Source: Monosiga brevicollis MX1 (taxonomy: Eukaryota > Opisthokonta > Choanoflagellata > Craspedida > Salpingoecidae). From it: 64,000 nucleotides of DNA. The notes below the pieces were generated by a model that was not told the DNA's origin, made no database searches, and saw nothing but the letters and a program-made list of their open reading frames with translations. Within the stretch, counting starts at the first letter, position 1. Each line of letters begins with the position of its first letter. The stretch spans positions 535,949 to 599,948 of the forward strand of contig NW_001865053.1 of the NCBI RefSeq assembly GCF_000002865.3. The letters are read 5' to 3'. Position numbers and translations under genes: made by a program. Below, piece by piece: positions 1 through 13,544 of this stretch.

Positions 1-819
1 GGTTTGCGTTTGAATGCCTACCGTACATGGAATTCGAAGAGGAGGGCGTTGTCGTGCGTCAGCAGCAGCGATGGCGCCGTTGAGTGAAAACAACACACAG
101 CACATGGTACCTTTCTGAACATCAATGACGAGCATCATCAAGTCGATGATTTGAGCGCCGCCAATAATGGTTTTGATGAGCGATGCATGGCCGGGGCAAT
201 CAACCAGCGTGACTTGCAGCAGCTCCTTGCCCGGAACTGTGGCCACGCAGAGGTGAGAGGGGTGCGTCGTAGGGTCAAACGTGCCGTGAAGAGCAGCAGA
301 CTAAGGGAGCGCGTGTACCTTGCAAATGGGCGGGTAGGGGGAGCATGAACGATGAAAATCCTAGGGGAACCATTGAGGTTTGGGAAAACAGCGACGAGCC
401 AAAGTGTGAGCAGACAAGTCACCCACCCTGAGCCTTGGTTGTTGGCCTGGCGCATAGGTTCTTCACAAACGCGGTCTGGCGTGCAGTCCAGCGCAAACAG
501 ACGAGTGCAAGGCAGGGGTCGAAACATGTGACATACCCAAGTCCAAGGTGATGCCGCGGGCTTTGCTCTGTGGATTTTTGTCAAAGGCAGCCGTGGAGGC
601 GACGGTGCTGAGCGCTTTGGCTTTTCAAAGAGGCGATGACAAGACGGAGTGAGGACAGCTTGCGTCAGATGTAGCTCAGCAAATCAAATGACAAAGCCAT
701 ATCCTTCTCGTACCAAGCGAAGTCTTCCCGCTATCCACATGACCCAAGACACCGACGTTGAGATTCAAGATGGCCCCGGGATCCACCCCGGCCGTCTCTG
801 TCGCCGCCGCCGCCGCCAT
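1..819 (-). CDS. EEFSEC: Selenocysteine-specific elongation factor, 5' exons (partial)
   Basis: GTP-binding factor that brings Sec-tRNA to the ribosome at UGA codons. Minus-strand exons read as 819-714, 620-537, 236-111 and 17-1 (running off the window), with matching phases. The start at 819 gives a short Ala-rich leader, then NVGVLGHVDSGKTSLAKALS (G1/P-loop), the switch I region KARGITLDL, the G3 motif LVDCPGHASLIKTIIGG and AQIIDLMMLVIDVQKG. These match the EEFSEC/SelB GTPase domain and differ from EF-Tu/EF1A, for instance in having DCPGHAS. The segment after ITLDL is shorter than in animals, so a small exon between 536 and 237 may have been missed. Only about the first 110 residues lie in the window. 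It implies that this organism decodes selenocysteine. Confidence 0.9.
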
Positions 820-1574
820 GTCTCTCGCAAAATTTGCGGACACCCGGCAACAATAATCTGACAATAAATTGTCAGCAAAACACCACACGAGCCAACCTGT
901 CCTTTTTGTCATCCATCGTCATTGTCATGGTTTCTCCCGTGGTTTCGTGTCATGTTGTGACAAGTTTTTCTTCTTTCCTTTGTGTGTGTGTGTGTGTGTG
1001 TGTGTGTGGTGTCATTTCGAATAATACTGATGCATCACATCACCATGACCCTCCCTTAACACCTGAACACCTTCTTCTCTCAGTCCCGAAGTTTTATTGC
1101 GACATTGCGTACACGGCTGCCTCTGCCTTAGGGAGACTGCTACTGAATACACCTCCCCCCGCCATGCCTGCCTGCTGTGGGCTGGCGCAGCTCCCTGGCT
1201 GGGGATGTGGCTTTGCTCATTGAGCATCATCACGACGCAGTCTGGAAGGAGCTGGTCCAATCAGTCGGGGAGGGTTGTCTGCCAGAGCAGATCGCCTCGT
1301 GCTCGGCAGCAGGACTGACTGAGCCCTGTGGGCAGACACAGTGGTGGATAGGGGGAGAACCGGACGCAGCTGCAGATTTTCCGTACACACCGTGTCGTGA
1401 GAGCCTGGTTGGTTCCACCTCATCAATTCCTTCTCCGCTGCTCCTTGGCTACCTCGTGGTCCAAGGTGCAGGATGGCGCTTCAAGGACGCATTTTTCAAC
1501 AGCTTGGTCGAGTCCGAATCAAGAGCCACCTGTCGCTTGCTACTGCTCTTCGCCACCTGCACTTGACTTCAGCC
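820..1574. other. Shared 5' spacer between divergent genes
   Basis: This spacer lies between the start codons of EEFSEC (minus) and the flavin reductase (plus), so it must hold both promoters. It contains a (TG)n microsatellite at 981-1008. No TATA box or other core element is obvious. An in-frame upstream ATG at 1473 would add 34 residues to the reductase (see that entry); otherwise I see no gene. Confidence 0.6.
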
Positions 1575-3360
<1,786 letters not shown>

Positions 3361-5034
3361 GCCCGCTGTTCAAGGGCTGTGCTGCGTAGCGCTGTTTATG
3401 GCGCGATCTTGCCCCCTCCTCGCGAGCCACCACCTCAATGTGAGAGAGGGACTTGACATGTGGGCCCTACATACACACACCCGCCTGGCGCTTCTCTTCC
3501 TCTTCTATACGATGATTTAAAAAATTGATTCTAAGAGCATCAGTCTTCTTCCACCCATGACTTTATGGCTTTGCCTTTTGGCGCGATGTGATGATGGCTC
3601 CCAGACTGCGCCGAGATTAGCAGACTACGGAAGACTGCAGAAGACTGAGCCAAGCCAAACTGTCAGGCTGGACATGGTGCATGTTTGTCAACGTGTGCAT
3701 GCCGTCAGGTGTTGGTAGCACACGTGTGGCTCAATCAATCATCACGTGTGATAAAACCATAAGACACTCAAGCCAACAGCGTCATCCATGTGTAGCTGGA
3801 CACCAGTACTATGTGTGGTAACCCCGTAGACCAAGTAGATTTATCTGACATCCTCACCAATTGTGTGAGGGCTTGCGCCATCCCAAGTGACCACGCCATC
3901 ACATAGAGCGTAGAATATGCCACACCACTATCGTCGATGGCAGTGGCAGCGGCAGCGGCAGTGGCAGTGGCAGTGGTAGTGGCAGTGGCAGTGGCAGTGG
4001 CAGTGGTAGTGGCAGTGGCAGTGATTGAGGGGTAGTGGTGGCGCGGTGGCAGTGTGTCTGTGTGCTGTGGTCCATCAGTTGATTCAAGTAGGAGAGGGAG
4101 GAGAGAGAGAGAGAGAGGGAAGCGAGAAAGATGCGATCTCACCCTCTCTCTCTCTCTCCAAAAGCTCACCCATCTCAACATGGGAAAAAAAAAAAGTCTT
4201 GTTGATGTAATAACATGGAGTAAAAGGGCAGCGGGTGAGGGGGGCGAACAAGGTGCAGCCTTAGCTACGACGTAAGAACAGTGGAAAGAAGAGGGAGGGG
4301 AGAAGGGGGAGAGCGAGGTAGCGTGCACGGGGTGAAAGCGACGGCCCCATCATTCATGATGAAGCGCCACATCACCAGCCAGGAGGAGCGCAAGTCCACA
4401 CACACACACACATTCCCTTTAGTTGGATCAGTGGACAAACGTGTGCTGACGCTTTCGATCTACGTTTGGCTCTGGTGTTTTCTTCATCTTTGATGATATC
4501 TCTGATTTGGCTTTATCCACGCGTTGCGGTGACATCGTCAGCATACCGTGTCTCTGTGATTTTACCTCTAGCTAGTGATGTCTCTGATTTTCTTCTTGAG
4601 GTTTCTTTTTCTTCTTCTTCTTCTTCTCTCTGCTGTCATTGAGGTGCGTGCGACCGCGACGACCGCGACGACCGCGATCGCCCCCCTCTCTCTTCCCCTC
4701 TCTCTTCCCCCCTTTCTTGGGTTGCTCGGTCATCTGCTTCTCTGCGCATGCTCCTTGCCTTTCTTGTTCGCGTGTTTGATGGGTCAGATCCTGACCCCTC
4801 CCCACTCGGTCCACACAAGCACAGATCATTCACAAGCACATTTACATGGGACGCTCTCTCTTGTGATCCGATCTCATTTGCTGCTCACGCCCACCACACA
4901 CATCCGATCTGCGCACGCCTCTCGCCAAAGTTCTCACCTGGCACCTGGCTTGGGTGGATGATCCCGCTAGTTGAAATTTCTGTGCCTTTGAAGAGCTTGC
5001 AATCCTTCTGACGCCGACCCCAAGCGCCGTCATC
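3361..5034. other. Intergenic spacer with simple repeats
   Basis: About 1.7 kb between the reductase stop and the first acyl-CoA synthetase. It holds a hexamer repeat (separate entry), GA/CT-rich stretches near 4096-4160 and 4590-4720, and short CA runs. Open frames here are low-complexity and show no recognisable domain. The distal part presumably contains the synthetase promoter. Confidence 0.6.
3939..4022. repeat. GGCAGT hexamer tandem repeat
   Basis: Fourteen or so tandem copies of GGCAGT with a few GGCAGC and GGTAGT variants. It lies in a non-coding spacer. Translated in any frame it gives a two-residue repeat, so open frames across it are artefacts. Confidence 0.95.
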
Positions 5035-8000
5035 ATGGGTGCCACTGCCTCAACCCAGGCCACAGGCCGTCTCATGAGCACCATCGTTCAACAGCCAACC
5101 GCAGTACGTGCGGGCCTCACTGATTTGACCACCGCCAACGCTTGAAACCTCATCACGATCTATGCAACGCGCGCCGGCGCCCGCCTCAAACGTGCGCACA
5201 GGATTCCAGCTATGTCGTGCGCCATCGCGATTTTGGCGAGAAGCTCCTGGACCACGCCATCCAGGATCGCCCCGATCTCGACACAGTCTACAAGATCTTT
5301 GCTTGGTTTGTGCCACGTCACTGTTTGACCACCCCAGCCCAGAGCTCTCCTTCCTTTCCACTCAAGTATGCCCTCACCCTTGCCGAACCTGCCCGCATCC
5401 AACCCATCTCCCTCCCAGGTCTGCCGAGGAGCGCAGCGAGCGTCCTTTCATGGGCACCCGCGCCAAGCTGAGCGATGGTTCGCGTGGTGACTACGAATGG
5501 ATCACCTATGCCCAGGCCATTGATCGTGTGGATACCGTGGGCAACGCTCTTGTAGCCGCAGGTGTCAAGGCAAACGACGCCGTTGGCGTCTTCTCCATCA
5601 ACCGCGAGGAATGGGTGACCACCCTCCTCGCCATTCAGCGCGCCGGCAGCGTCTGCGTTCCCCTCTATGACACCCTTGGTGCCGAGGCCGTCAACTACAT
5701 TGTCAAGGATGCCAAGATCGAGACTGTTCTTGTCTCGGGTGACAACTTTGACAAGGTACACACGCCGGGCCCCTCTCCTTCTTTTTCTCGCTTGGTGCAG
5801 CCACTAAGAACCCCCCCATCTCTTGATACCACTGTCGTCCTTCTCACCCCGCCCCGCCACCATTGACTAGCTGATGGAGAACATCAAGGATTGCGATGCT
5901 GTCCACACTGTCGTCTGTTTTGATACCATTTCCGATCAGCAGCGCAAGGATGTATGTCCCATACCCCGTTGCTTGCTAATAGCGAGCTGGCGATAGAGTG
6001 CAAGGGGTGGTCTCATCTCAAAGCATGCCTGGTAGGCCGAGGGACACGATCTGAAGCTTTATACCTTTGAAGAATTCTGCACCCTTGGTCGCCAAAACAA
6101 GGTGGCCCCCACCGAGCGCAAACCGGAAGACCTCATGTACAACATGTACACGTCGGGCACGACTGGTCGGTGCTCCGCCCACATGCCCCAAACCTTGCTA
6201 CCAACCAGTCTTTCTCCTTTTCCGGTCGGTCATCATGATCACAATCATGATTGTTCACGCTTGCTTTCTCAGGCAACCCCAAGGGTGTCCTGCTCAGCCA
6301 GCGCAACTTTCTCAGTACTGTCGGCTCGCTCTTTGCCATTGGTGTTGACATCAACGAGAACGACGTCTACCTCAGGTCGCCAAGCAGCCTCTTTCCCGCC
6401 CCGCAGCCGCCTCCCACACCCCTCCCGGCTGCGATATCCGGCAAGATGCTGTGCTAACCCACTTGATCTCGTTCCTTGCGCAATAGCTATCTGCCCCTGG
6501 CACATTGCTTTGAGGCCCTTGTGGTTATGGGCTGCATCTGTGCTGGTGCCTCGCTTGGTTTTTACCAGGGCAACGTGCGCCTCCTCACCGACGACATCGC
6601 GGCCCTGCGCCCAACCATCTTTGTTGGCGTGCCTCGCGTGTACAGCCGCATCTATGACAAGGTGCTCGACTCGCTTTCGGACAGACTTGTTCCCCTGCCC
6701 AAGTATCAATCTGCTCGAGGCGCACTCACGCCATCAACGCGATGCCATGTCTGAAATCTATAGATCCAGCAAACTATCGAGGGCTCGAGCACCCTCAAGC
6801 AGCTTATTTTCAAAACAGCCTACGATTATCAAGTATGTGCACAACGAGCACTTGCAACAAGAATAGCCAAACCCCGTTCAATCCGCTCACGAGCCTGGGC
6901 CCTGGTCTGTCCCCCTGTCGCGCCCCCCGCAGTTGGCCCATGTCAACGCGGGCACCCGCAGCGGCTTTTGGGACGCGCTCGTTTTCAACAAGATCAAGGA
7001 ACGCCTTGGCGGCCGTATTCGCATCATGGCTACTGGCGCTGCGCCCATGCCTGCGCACATCATGGACTTTTTGAAGGTTTGTCTTTGTCACAATTTTCCG
7101 GAAATCCCCGAAATCCTCAAAACTTGCCAGGGCGTCTCAATGACGATTCATCACACTCACAACGCACGCAATGGCTATGGGGTGGGTTGCGGCGCCTTCA
7201 GGTTGCCTTTGGCTGTGCCGTGTTCCAGGGCTACGGCATGACTGAAAACGCGGCTGGTGGTATGTTTCCGATCGGCCTTCCAAAGAGGGGATACTCACGG
7301 TCTTCCCTCGTGCTCTTCTTCAAACCTCTCACTCTTACTGTCACGCGCTCGTAGCCGTGGTCACTCCCGTGGATTACATCAACAACGCCGGCAAGGTCGG
7401 CGAGCCTCTGCCGGCCTGCGAAGTCAAGCTGGCTGATGTGCCAGAGATGAACTACCTCCATTCGGGTACGTGATCGTTGGTCATCGTACCTACGCTTACC
7501 AAGGGTAGCATGCCACGCATTCGACTTCCATATTACTTGGCTCATATACACTCACCTCGTGATGAAAATAGACACACCCTACCCACGTGGTGAGGTTTGC
7601 ATCCGTGGCCACAACGTGTTCCGTGGTACGTATTGAGTGTCGTGCTCAGTATCACGCGACTGGCTCCCAGCTTTGAGCCTAGCCCTCATGATCCACTCCA
7701 TGGCACAGGCTATCACAATCTGCCCGATAAGACCAAGGAGGCCCTTGATGAGGATGGCTGGCTGCACACGGGTGATATCGGCCAGTTCCTTGAGGACGGT
7801 GCTCTCCAGATCATTGATCGCAAGAAGAATATTTTCAAGTCAGTTGTCAATCTGCTTGCTCCCTCACGAGATGATCTTCAATTAGCCTTGCAACAAGCAT
7901 ATGAGCAAAACGCAGGTCTCACTTTGCAATGCATCTCCTTGACAGGCTGGCCCAGGGTGAGTACGTGGCTGCTGAAGAGCTCGAAGGCATCTTCAAGAAG

Positions 8001-8552
8001 TGCAAATACGTAGGCCAGATCTGGATTTACGGCAACAGCTTCCATACGACTTTGATTGCTGTCATCGTGCCCGACCCCGATACGATCATGCCGTGGTGCA
8101 AGGAACAGGGCATTCAGGGTGACTTTGCCACTGCCACCAAGGATGAGCGCGTCAGTTGGCCCGCCCATCAATTCCTTGTCTGGCGTGTGGTTGTCAAGCA
8201 GCCCTCACGCCGCATGTTGTGCTCGCAGGTCAACAAGCTTTTCCTCGAAGACATTCGCCGCATCGCAAAGGCAGACAAGGTGGCCAGCTTTAAAGTCCCA
8301 CAGGACATTATCGTCGAGGTAGGAACACGGTCCACTGTTCCGCGCCAGTTTCGCCTTTGGAAGCTGTTTGTCTCACCAAGAACGTTCTTGGGCTCTGCAA
8401 ATATCCAGAGTGAGATTAACGAGCTGAACCAGGGCTTCTCCACCGAGAACGACTGCTTGACGCCCACCTTCAAGCTGCGTCGCCCTCAGCTCAAGAAGCG
8501 CTATGAGAAGCAAATCGACGCCATTTATATCAAGCGTGATGGGTGCAAGTGA
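5035..8552 (+). CDS. Long-chain acyl-CoA synthetase, copy 1
   Basis: ATP-dependent fatty acid-CoA ligase (ACSL class of the ANL superfamily). Sixteen exons: 5035-5103, 5202-5305, 5419-5755, 5871-5951, 6036-6165, 6273-6375, 6487-6661, 6764-6832, 6933-7076, 7202-7256, 7355-7465, 7572-7625, 7709-7838, 7946-8150, 8229-8318, 8409-8552. They join in phase to 666 residues, normal for ACSL. Motifs: P-loop [12 protein letters not shown] (split by an intron), [56 protein letters not shown] and a C-terminal [10 protein letters not shown] lobe. The N terminus MGATAS fits an N-myristoylation signal, so the enzyme may sit on membranes through a lipid rather than a membrane helix. A paralogue faces it tail to tail at 9126-12345. 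Confidence 0.95.
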
Positions 8553-9125
8553 GCCCGTTTTCACGCCTATCAGGCCACCACATACCTCCCATCAGCCAAA
8601 AGGTCGATTTTTTGGACACAGCACAACAAACGATTTGGGTGGAAGGCTGATATTGCTTTCGCCAGCTTGGCCGGTTTTTTTTTACGGTGCTACCCCTGGT
8701 TCCGTTCCAATTTGCCAAGGTTTTTTTTTCTTTTCTTTCTCTTCATAGTTGGTTTCTCGTGACTTGCGTTTTCGTTCTTCGCTTTGATGTCTGAATGACA
8801 AATTCAGTTTTGTCTTTGGTCGAATTTTCGAATTTTCTAGTCTTTCCTGTGCGCTATTTTTTAATGAGTAGATACCTCAAAAACAAGTACAATTGGTTGG
8901 TGTTATCATTCGGTAGCAAGTGGGCACGTCATCAATGATGACCACCGGTTACAGAGGGAGAAAAAAAGTAAACGACTAGAGCAGACCTGTCACCCGAAAA
9001 GGGGGAAGAGCGTGTGACGGGCTGCTCGAGAGCAGAACCGCTCTTCCTTGCACCCAATGGGAACAGGAGGTACCTTTTTTTTATAAGCGCATGGCGCATT
9101 TCGAAAAACTAGTTTGTTCTTGGGT
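8553..9125. other. Shared 3' spacer of the two synthetase genes
   Basis: 573 bp between the stop codons of two convergent genes, so it holds both 3' ends. It is T-rich on the left part, with several T8-T9 runs. No consensus poly(A) signal stands out and no gene is seen. Confidence 0.6.
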
Positions 9126-12100
9126 TTACGGCTTGGCGGGCTTGCCATCGCGCTTCTCATAGATGGCATCAATCTGCTCCTTGTAGCGCTTGAGCAGCTG
9201 AGGCCTTCGCAGCTTGAAGGTGGGCGTGAGGCAGTCGTTCTCGGGTGAGAAGCCCTGTTGCATGTCGTTGATCTCATTCTATTGCAATGCAATTTAAACA
9301 AGGCGTGAGTGGATTCAAGCACCTGGTAGCATCGTTTTCGCTTGTGTGCCTCGGAGTCGAGGCTTGGGGCCAAGCGCGACGCGTACCTCAATGATCACAT
9401 CCTGGGGCACCTTGAAACTGGCCACCTTGTCCGCCTTGGCAATGCGACGAATGTCATCTGAGATGAGCTTTTCAACGCGCTCATCCTTGGTGGCGGTGGC
9501 AAAGTCGCCCTCGATGCCCTGCTCCTTGCACCACGGCATGATCGTGTCCGCGTCGGGCACAATGACGGCAACCAGCGTAGTGTGGAAGCTGTTGCCGTAG
9601 ATCCAGATCTGACCCACATATTTGGACTTTTTGAAGATGCCCTCGAGCTCTTCGGCAGCCACATACTCGCCTTGTGCCAGCCTAGGAAAAAAAGAGCAGA
9701 GTCAGGCGGAAGAAAAAAAGGAAAGAGGTTCAAAAGCAAGCTCTGATGAATAAGACCACCATGGAACGGAAAAAAGACCACCATGGAACGGAAAAAAGAC
9801 CAAAAAACGAAAAGGGGGCGGGACACCATCTTTTGCTGTGGCGAACACTGACTTGAAAATGTTTTTCTTGCGGTCGATGATCTGGATGGCGCCATCCTCC
9901 AAAAATTGGCCAATGTCACCCGTGTGCAGCCAGCCATCCTCATCCAGAGCCTCCTTGGTCTTGTCGGGCAGGTTATGGTAACCTTCAGGAACGGACATGG
10001 GCAATCAAGAGGCGTGAGACAGCGGTCAAACTGTCAAAACCACAGAGTGGGCGCATGGAAAAACGCAAAAGCATGCTTGGTCTTACCCGAGAAAAGGTTG
10101 GAGCCACGGATGCAGACCTCGCCGCGCGGGTAAGGCTTGTCTATTGGACGACAAAAAACAGCATCCTCGACGTTAGCTCCTCCAGAGGAAGAAGTGTGCG
10201 TGTCACAAGGGGGTGGATTGGGGCGGCACACAAATGAAGGCGTGTTTAAGCAAGAGGAGGACCGGAACGCACCGGTGTGCAGATAGTTCATGTCAGGAAC
10301 ATCGGCCAGCTTGATCTCGCACGAGGGAATGGGCTCGCCAACCTTGCCAGCGGCGTCGAGATAGCCGAGGGGAGTCACGCAAGCGGCAGCGGCGTTCTCA
10401 GTCATGCCATAGCCTTGGAACACGTCGCAGCAGAAGACGACCTTCAAAAAGTCCATAAGATGGCCTGGCATAGGGGCAGCGCCTGTGGCCATCATGCGGA
10501 CGCGGCCGCCCAGGCGCATCTTGGTCTTGTTGAAGACCAAGCTGTCCCAGACTGGGTTGCGGGTGCCGTTGCGGACATTCTCGAGCTGGTTCTTGTAGGC
10601 AGTGTCGAAAATGCTCTTCTTGACCCAGCCGGATTCCTCGACGGTCTGCTGGACCTTGTCGTAGATGCGGCTGTACACGCGGGGCACACCGGCAAAGATG
10701 GTGGGACGCAGCGTCATGATGTCGTCGGTCAAAAGACGAATGTTGCCTTGGTAAAAGCCGACGGAGGCACCAAAGCCCAGACCAGTGAGCTGCAGCAGAG
10801 CTTCCAGGCAATGGGCCAGGGGCAGGTAACTACATTGATAAGCAACGCAGCAGTGAGGCCAGCAGGTTGGACCAAGCAAAGCAGGCTGTGAGCCTTGGGA
10901 TTGGGGCTGGGAGGGCCAAGGAAGCTGTGTCCACTTGCACTCAGTCACTCTTGAGCCGACGGCATTTAGCAAGGAGGCGTACCTGAGATAGACATCATCC
11001 TCATTGAGGCGGATACCGATACCGATGATGGCACCGACGTTGGAGAGGACGCTCTTGTTGGAGAGGCGAACACCCTTGGGGTTGCCAGTGGTTCCCGACG
11101 TGTACATGTAGTAAACCAAGTCCTCGGTGGTTCGCTCCGCGGGCTCTCCGGGCTTGTCGCAGGTCTTGGCAAACTCATCCATGCTAAAGATTGTGAAGCC
11201 AGCGTCCTCGCCCTAAAACCACAAGACCATCTGAGTTACGAGGCAACCGTAGGTGCTTGATAACCCGGATATGCGGAACTAAAGTGACGACTTCAAGCAA
11301 ATGAACGCAACATAGTCGTGCATGTTGCCAGCAAAAGGTACCTTCTTGCGCATCTCGTCTGTAACAGGGTCAAAGACGATGATCGTCTTGACGCACTTGG
11401 CTTCAGTGGCATTCTCAATTAGCTGTGGATGCGTTTAAGGTGAGTATTGGCAGAAGGGCAGGTGGGCAGAGCACATTCGCGCACAGAGACATGGTGCACC
11501 AGCAAAAAAATAGGACGGACCGTGTCAAAGTTTTCCTTGGAAACGAACACGGTTTCGACACCGGCATCACCGAGGATAAAGGTGACGGCCGAAGGGCCAA
11601 GAGTATCGTAGAGGGGCACGCAGATGGCGCCTTGGCGCATGGTGGCCATGAAGCTCTTCATCCACTCGGGGCGGTTAATGCTGAAGATACCGATGGCATC
11701 CTCAGCCTTGACACCGAGCTTGTCGAGGGCACCGCCGAGCTGCTCAACCTGGGCATGAATCTCCTCGTAGGTCTCAAACTCAAACTCGCCGCGCTTGCCA
11801 TTGGGCAGGTAGCTGCGGATACCCATGCAGTCGTTCTTGGCAAACTTGACCGAGCCACTACGAGGTGACGCGCGAAAATATTATGGTGAGGCGTTCCTCT
11901 TCACCTGAACTCGGTCGGAAAGGGAGAGAGCGAGAAAGGGAGAAATAGGAGAATGCGACGAGGGGAGGGAAAAACCAGCCAGGACGAGGTGGCAGAGGAT
12001 AAAAAAAAAAAAATATCCATCTGCGGAGCAAAACAACGATGCACCCACCGCTTCCAGAGCTTCCAGACCGTGTTGATGTCGGGTTCATCCTCAAAAGGAA

Positions 12101-12345
12101 GCTCAATGAGGCGATCCTTGAAGTTGCGATGGCGCACTGTGTAGCTTGAGTTCTAGCAGGGTAGCGAAAGAAGCGATCGTTGGGAGTCGCAATGTCAGAG
12201 CAAAAGTGAGTGATCAGCAGCGCCTGGCGCTTAAATCTTCTTCTTCCTCTTGCGCCGGGCTTGATGGCTGCGCACGTACCTCAGTGGCGGGCGCCACTTG
12301 GACGCACATTTCCCTGACGGGATCAAATGAGGGTGTGTTACCCAT
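9126..12345 (-). CDS. Long-chain acyl-CoA synthetase, copy 2
   Basis: Paralogue of the gene at 5035-8552. Ten exons, minus strand: 12345-12280, 12152-12049, 11857-11521, 11422-11342, 11212-10983, 10829-10273, 10140-10087, 9982-9853, 9681-9387, 9278-9126, giving 668 residues in phase. Exons 2, 3 and 4 have exactly the lengths of those in copy 1 (104, 337 and 81 bp), showing common origin. It lacks six introns present in copy 1: one inside the [11 protein letters not shown]-loop, four consecutive ones in the middle, and one near the C-terminal lobe. Motifs: [57 protein letters not shown]. The N terminus MGNTPS again fits N-myristoylation. The C-terminal third is nearly identical to copy 1, while the middle has diverged. 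Confidence 0.95.
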
Positions 12346-13544
12346 GGTGACTGTATTTATGGTTCTGCGGGAAAAATAGGAGCCTAGTGAGAGTATGGTG
12401 CTTTGGCAATCGGTCGCGGCCAGTGTTTGAGGCAGGGAAGAGAGAGGCGGGGGGTGTTACAGCCGCAAAAAGGGATTCATGGAGCCATTGAAACCCCACC
12501 CGCACAAACAACAACATTAAGCACAGCCAAGGCCAAACGCAACCCGCCCACAAACGCGCAGTCACAGACACAGAAGAACACGAGCAAGCAGCTCGCGTGC
12601 TCGCAACATAGGTGTATGACCGCGCCACTCGCCCTCTCTCACGAAGCCCCAACACTTGGCTGCGACCGCGCAAGCGGCCAACGAGGGAGGAATCGGGAGT
12701 GCACAAGAAAACACAAGCAGGCACTCGGCATGCCCTGTCTGGGTGCGGAACTACCATGGGCCCGGAGCCAGAAGCCCTTCCCGACCGACGTTGGGCCTTG
12801 AAATCAGGGGCGACGCACACCAACGGCACTGACGCACCGATCCATCCAATAACAACACACAACGCAACACAGTGCAGTTGGAGCCGTTGAGCAGCCTGCC
12901 TGCCTCCCCTTGTCTCTTTGGGATCATCCCCGATCCTTTCAGCGCACAGCAGCAGCAGAGGAGTACCCTTTGTGCCAAGAGGCGATGCCTTTCAAATGCA
13001 ATCCAGTTGAATATGGCCACTGGCGATGAGGGCTGGCGCTGCCGTTTTACCTCCAAAAACTGATTTGCAAGCAGATAGAAAAATGAGAAAGAGTCGAAAC
13101 CACGAGAGATTCACAACACGTTCACGTTGGCAGACTTGGTGCACGGGTTTGCACAGAAATCGAAGTAATTCAAACCATAATATTATGCATATAAGTGATA
13201 GTTTGAGAAGAAAATTATCGGGTTTGTGTAGATGAGTGATGAACTTTGCGTGTGATGAGAGAGAGAGCAAGAGCAAGAGAGGGAGAGAGAGAGCAAGAGA
13301 GAGAGGTGGAGGTGTAATGTGTAACATCGGTAAGACTTGGGATGCGCCATGCTGACAAGGGCAAGAACGATCGCAGGTGCAAAACGCGTGCTGCTGGACC
13401 TGCTCAGCTTGTTGTAAAATAGCTATCGGTTAGAGCAGGCTTTTGGGGGTAAAATGATACATAATGTGTCAAGGCATTGTCAGCAAATTTGACCGTTGCA
13501 GTTTATCGGTTTTAATTTTTGTCGGTTTGCTCGACTCAAGAGCC
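12346..13544. other. Shared 5' spacer between divergent genes
   Basis: 1.2 kb between the starts of synthetase copy 2 (minus) and TIPIN (plus), expected to contain both promoters. There is a GAGAGA-type purine run at about 13257-13312 and a more AT-rich patch at 13145-13240. No convincing coding exon. Confidence 0.55.

Noticed and set aside
3768-4328. Minus-strand 186-codon frame with long Thr/Ala repeats
   Set aside because: It is the translation of the GGCAGT hexamer repeat and flanking GA-rich DNA; no domain, no splice context.
10397-10811. Long alternative frames antisense or shifted within the synthetase copy 2 middle exon
   Set aside because: They are shadows of the 557-bp coding exon, which carries all conserved synthetase motifs in the true frame.
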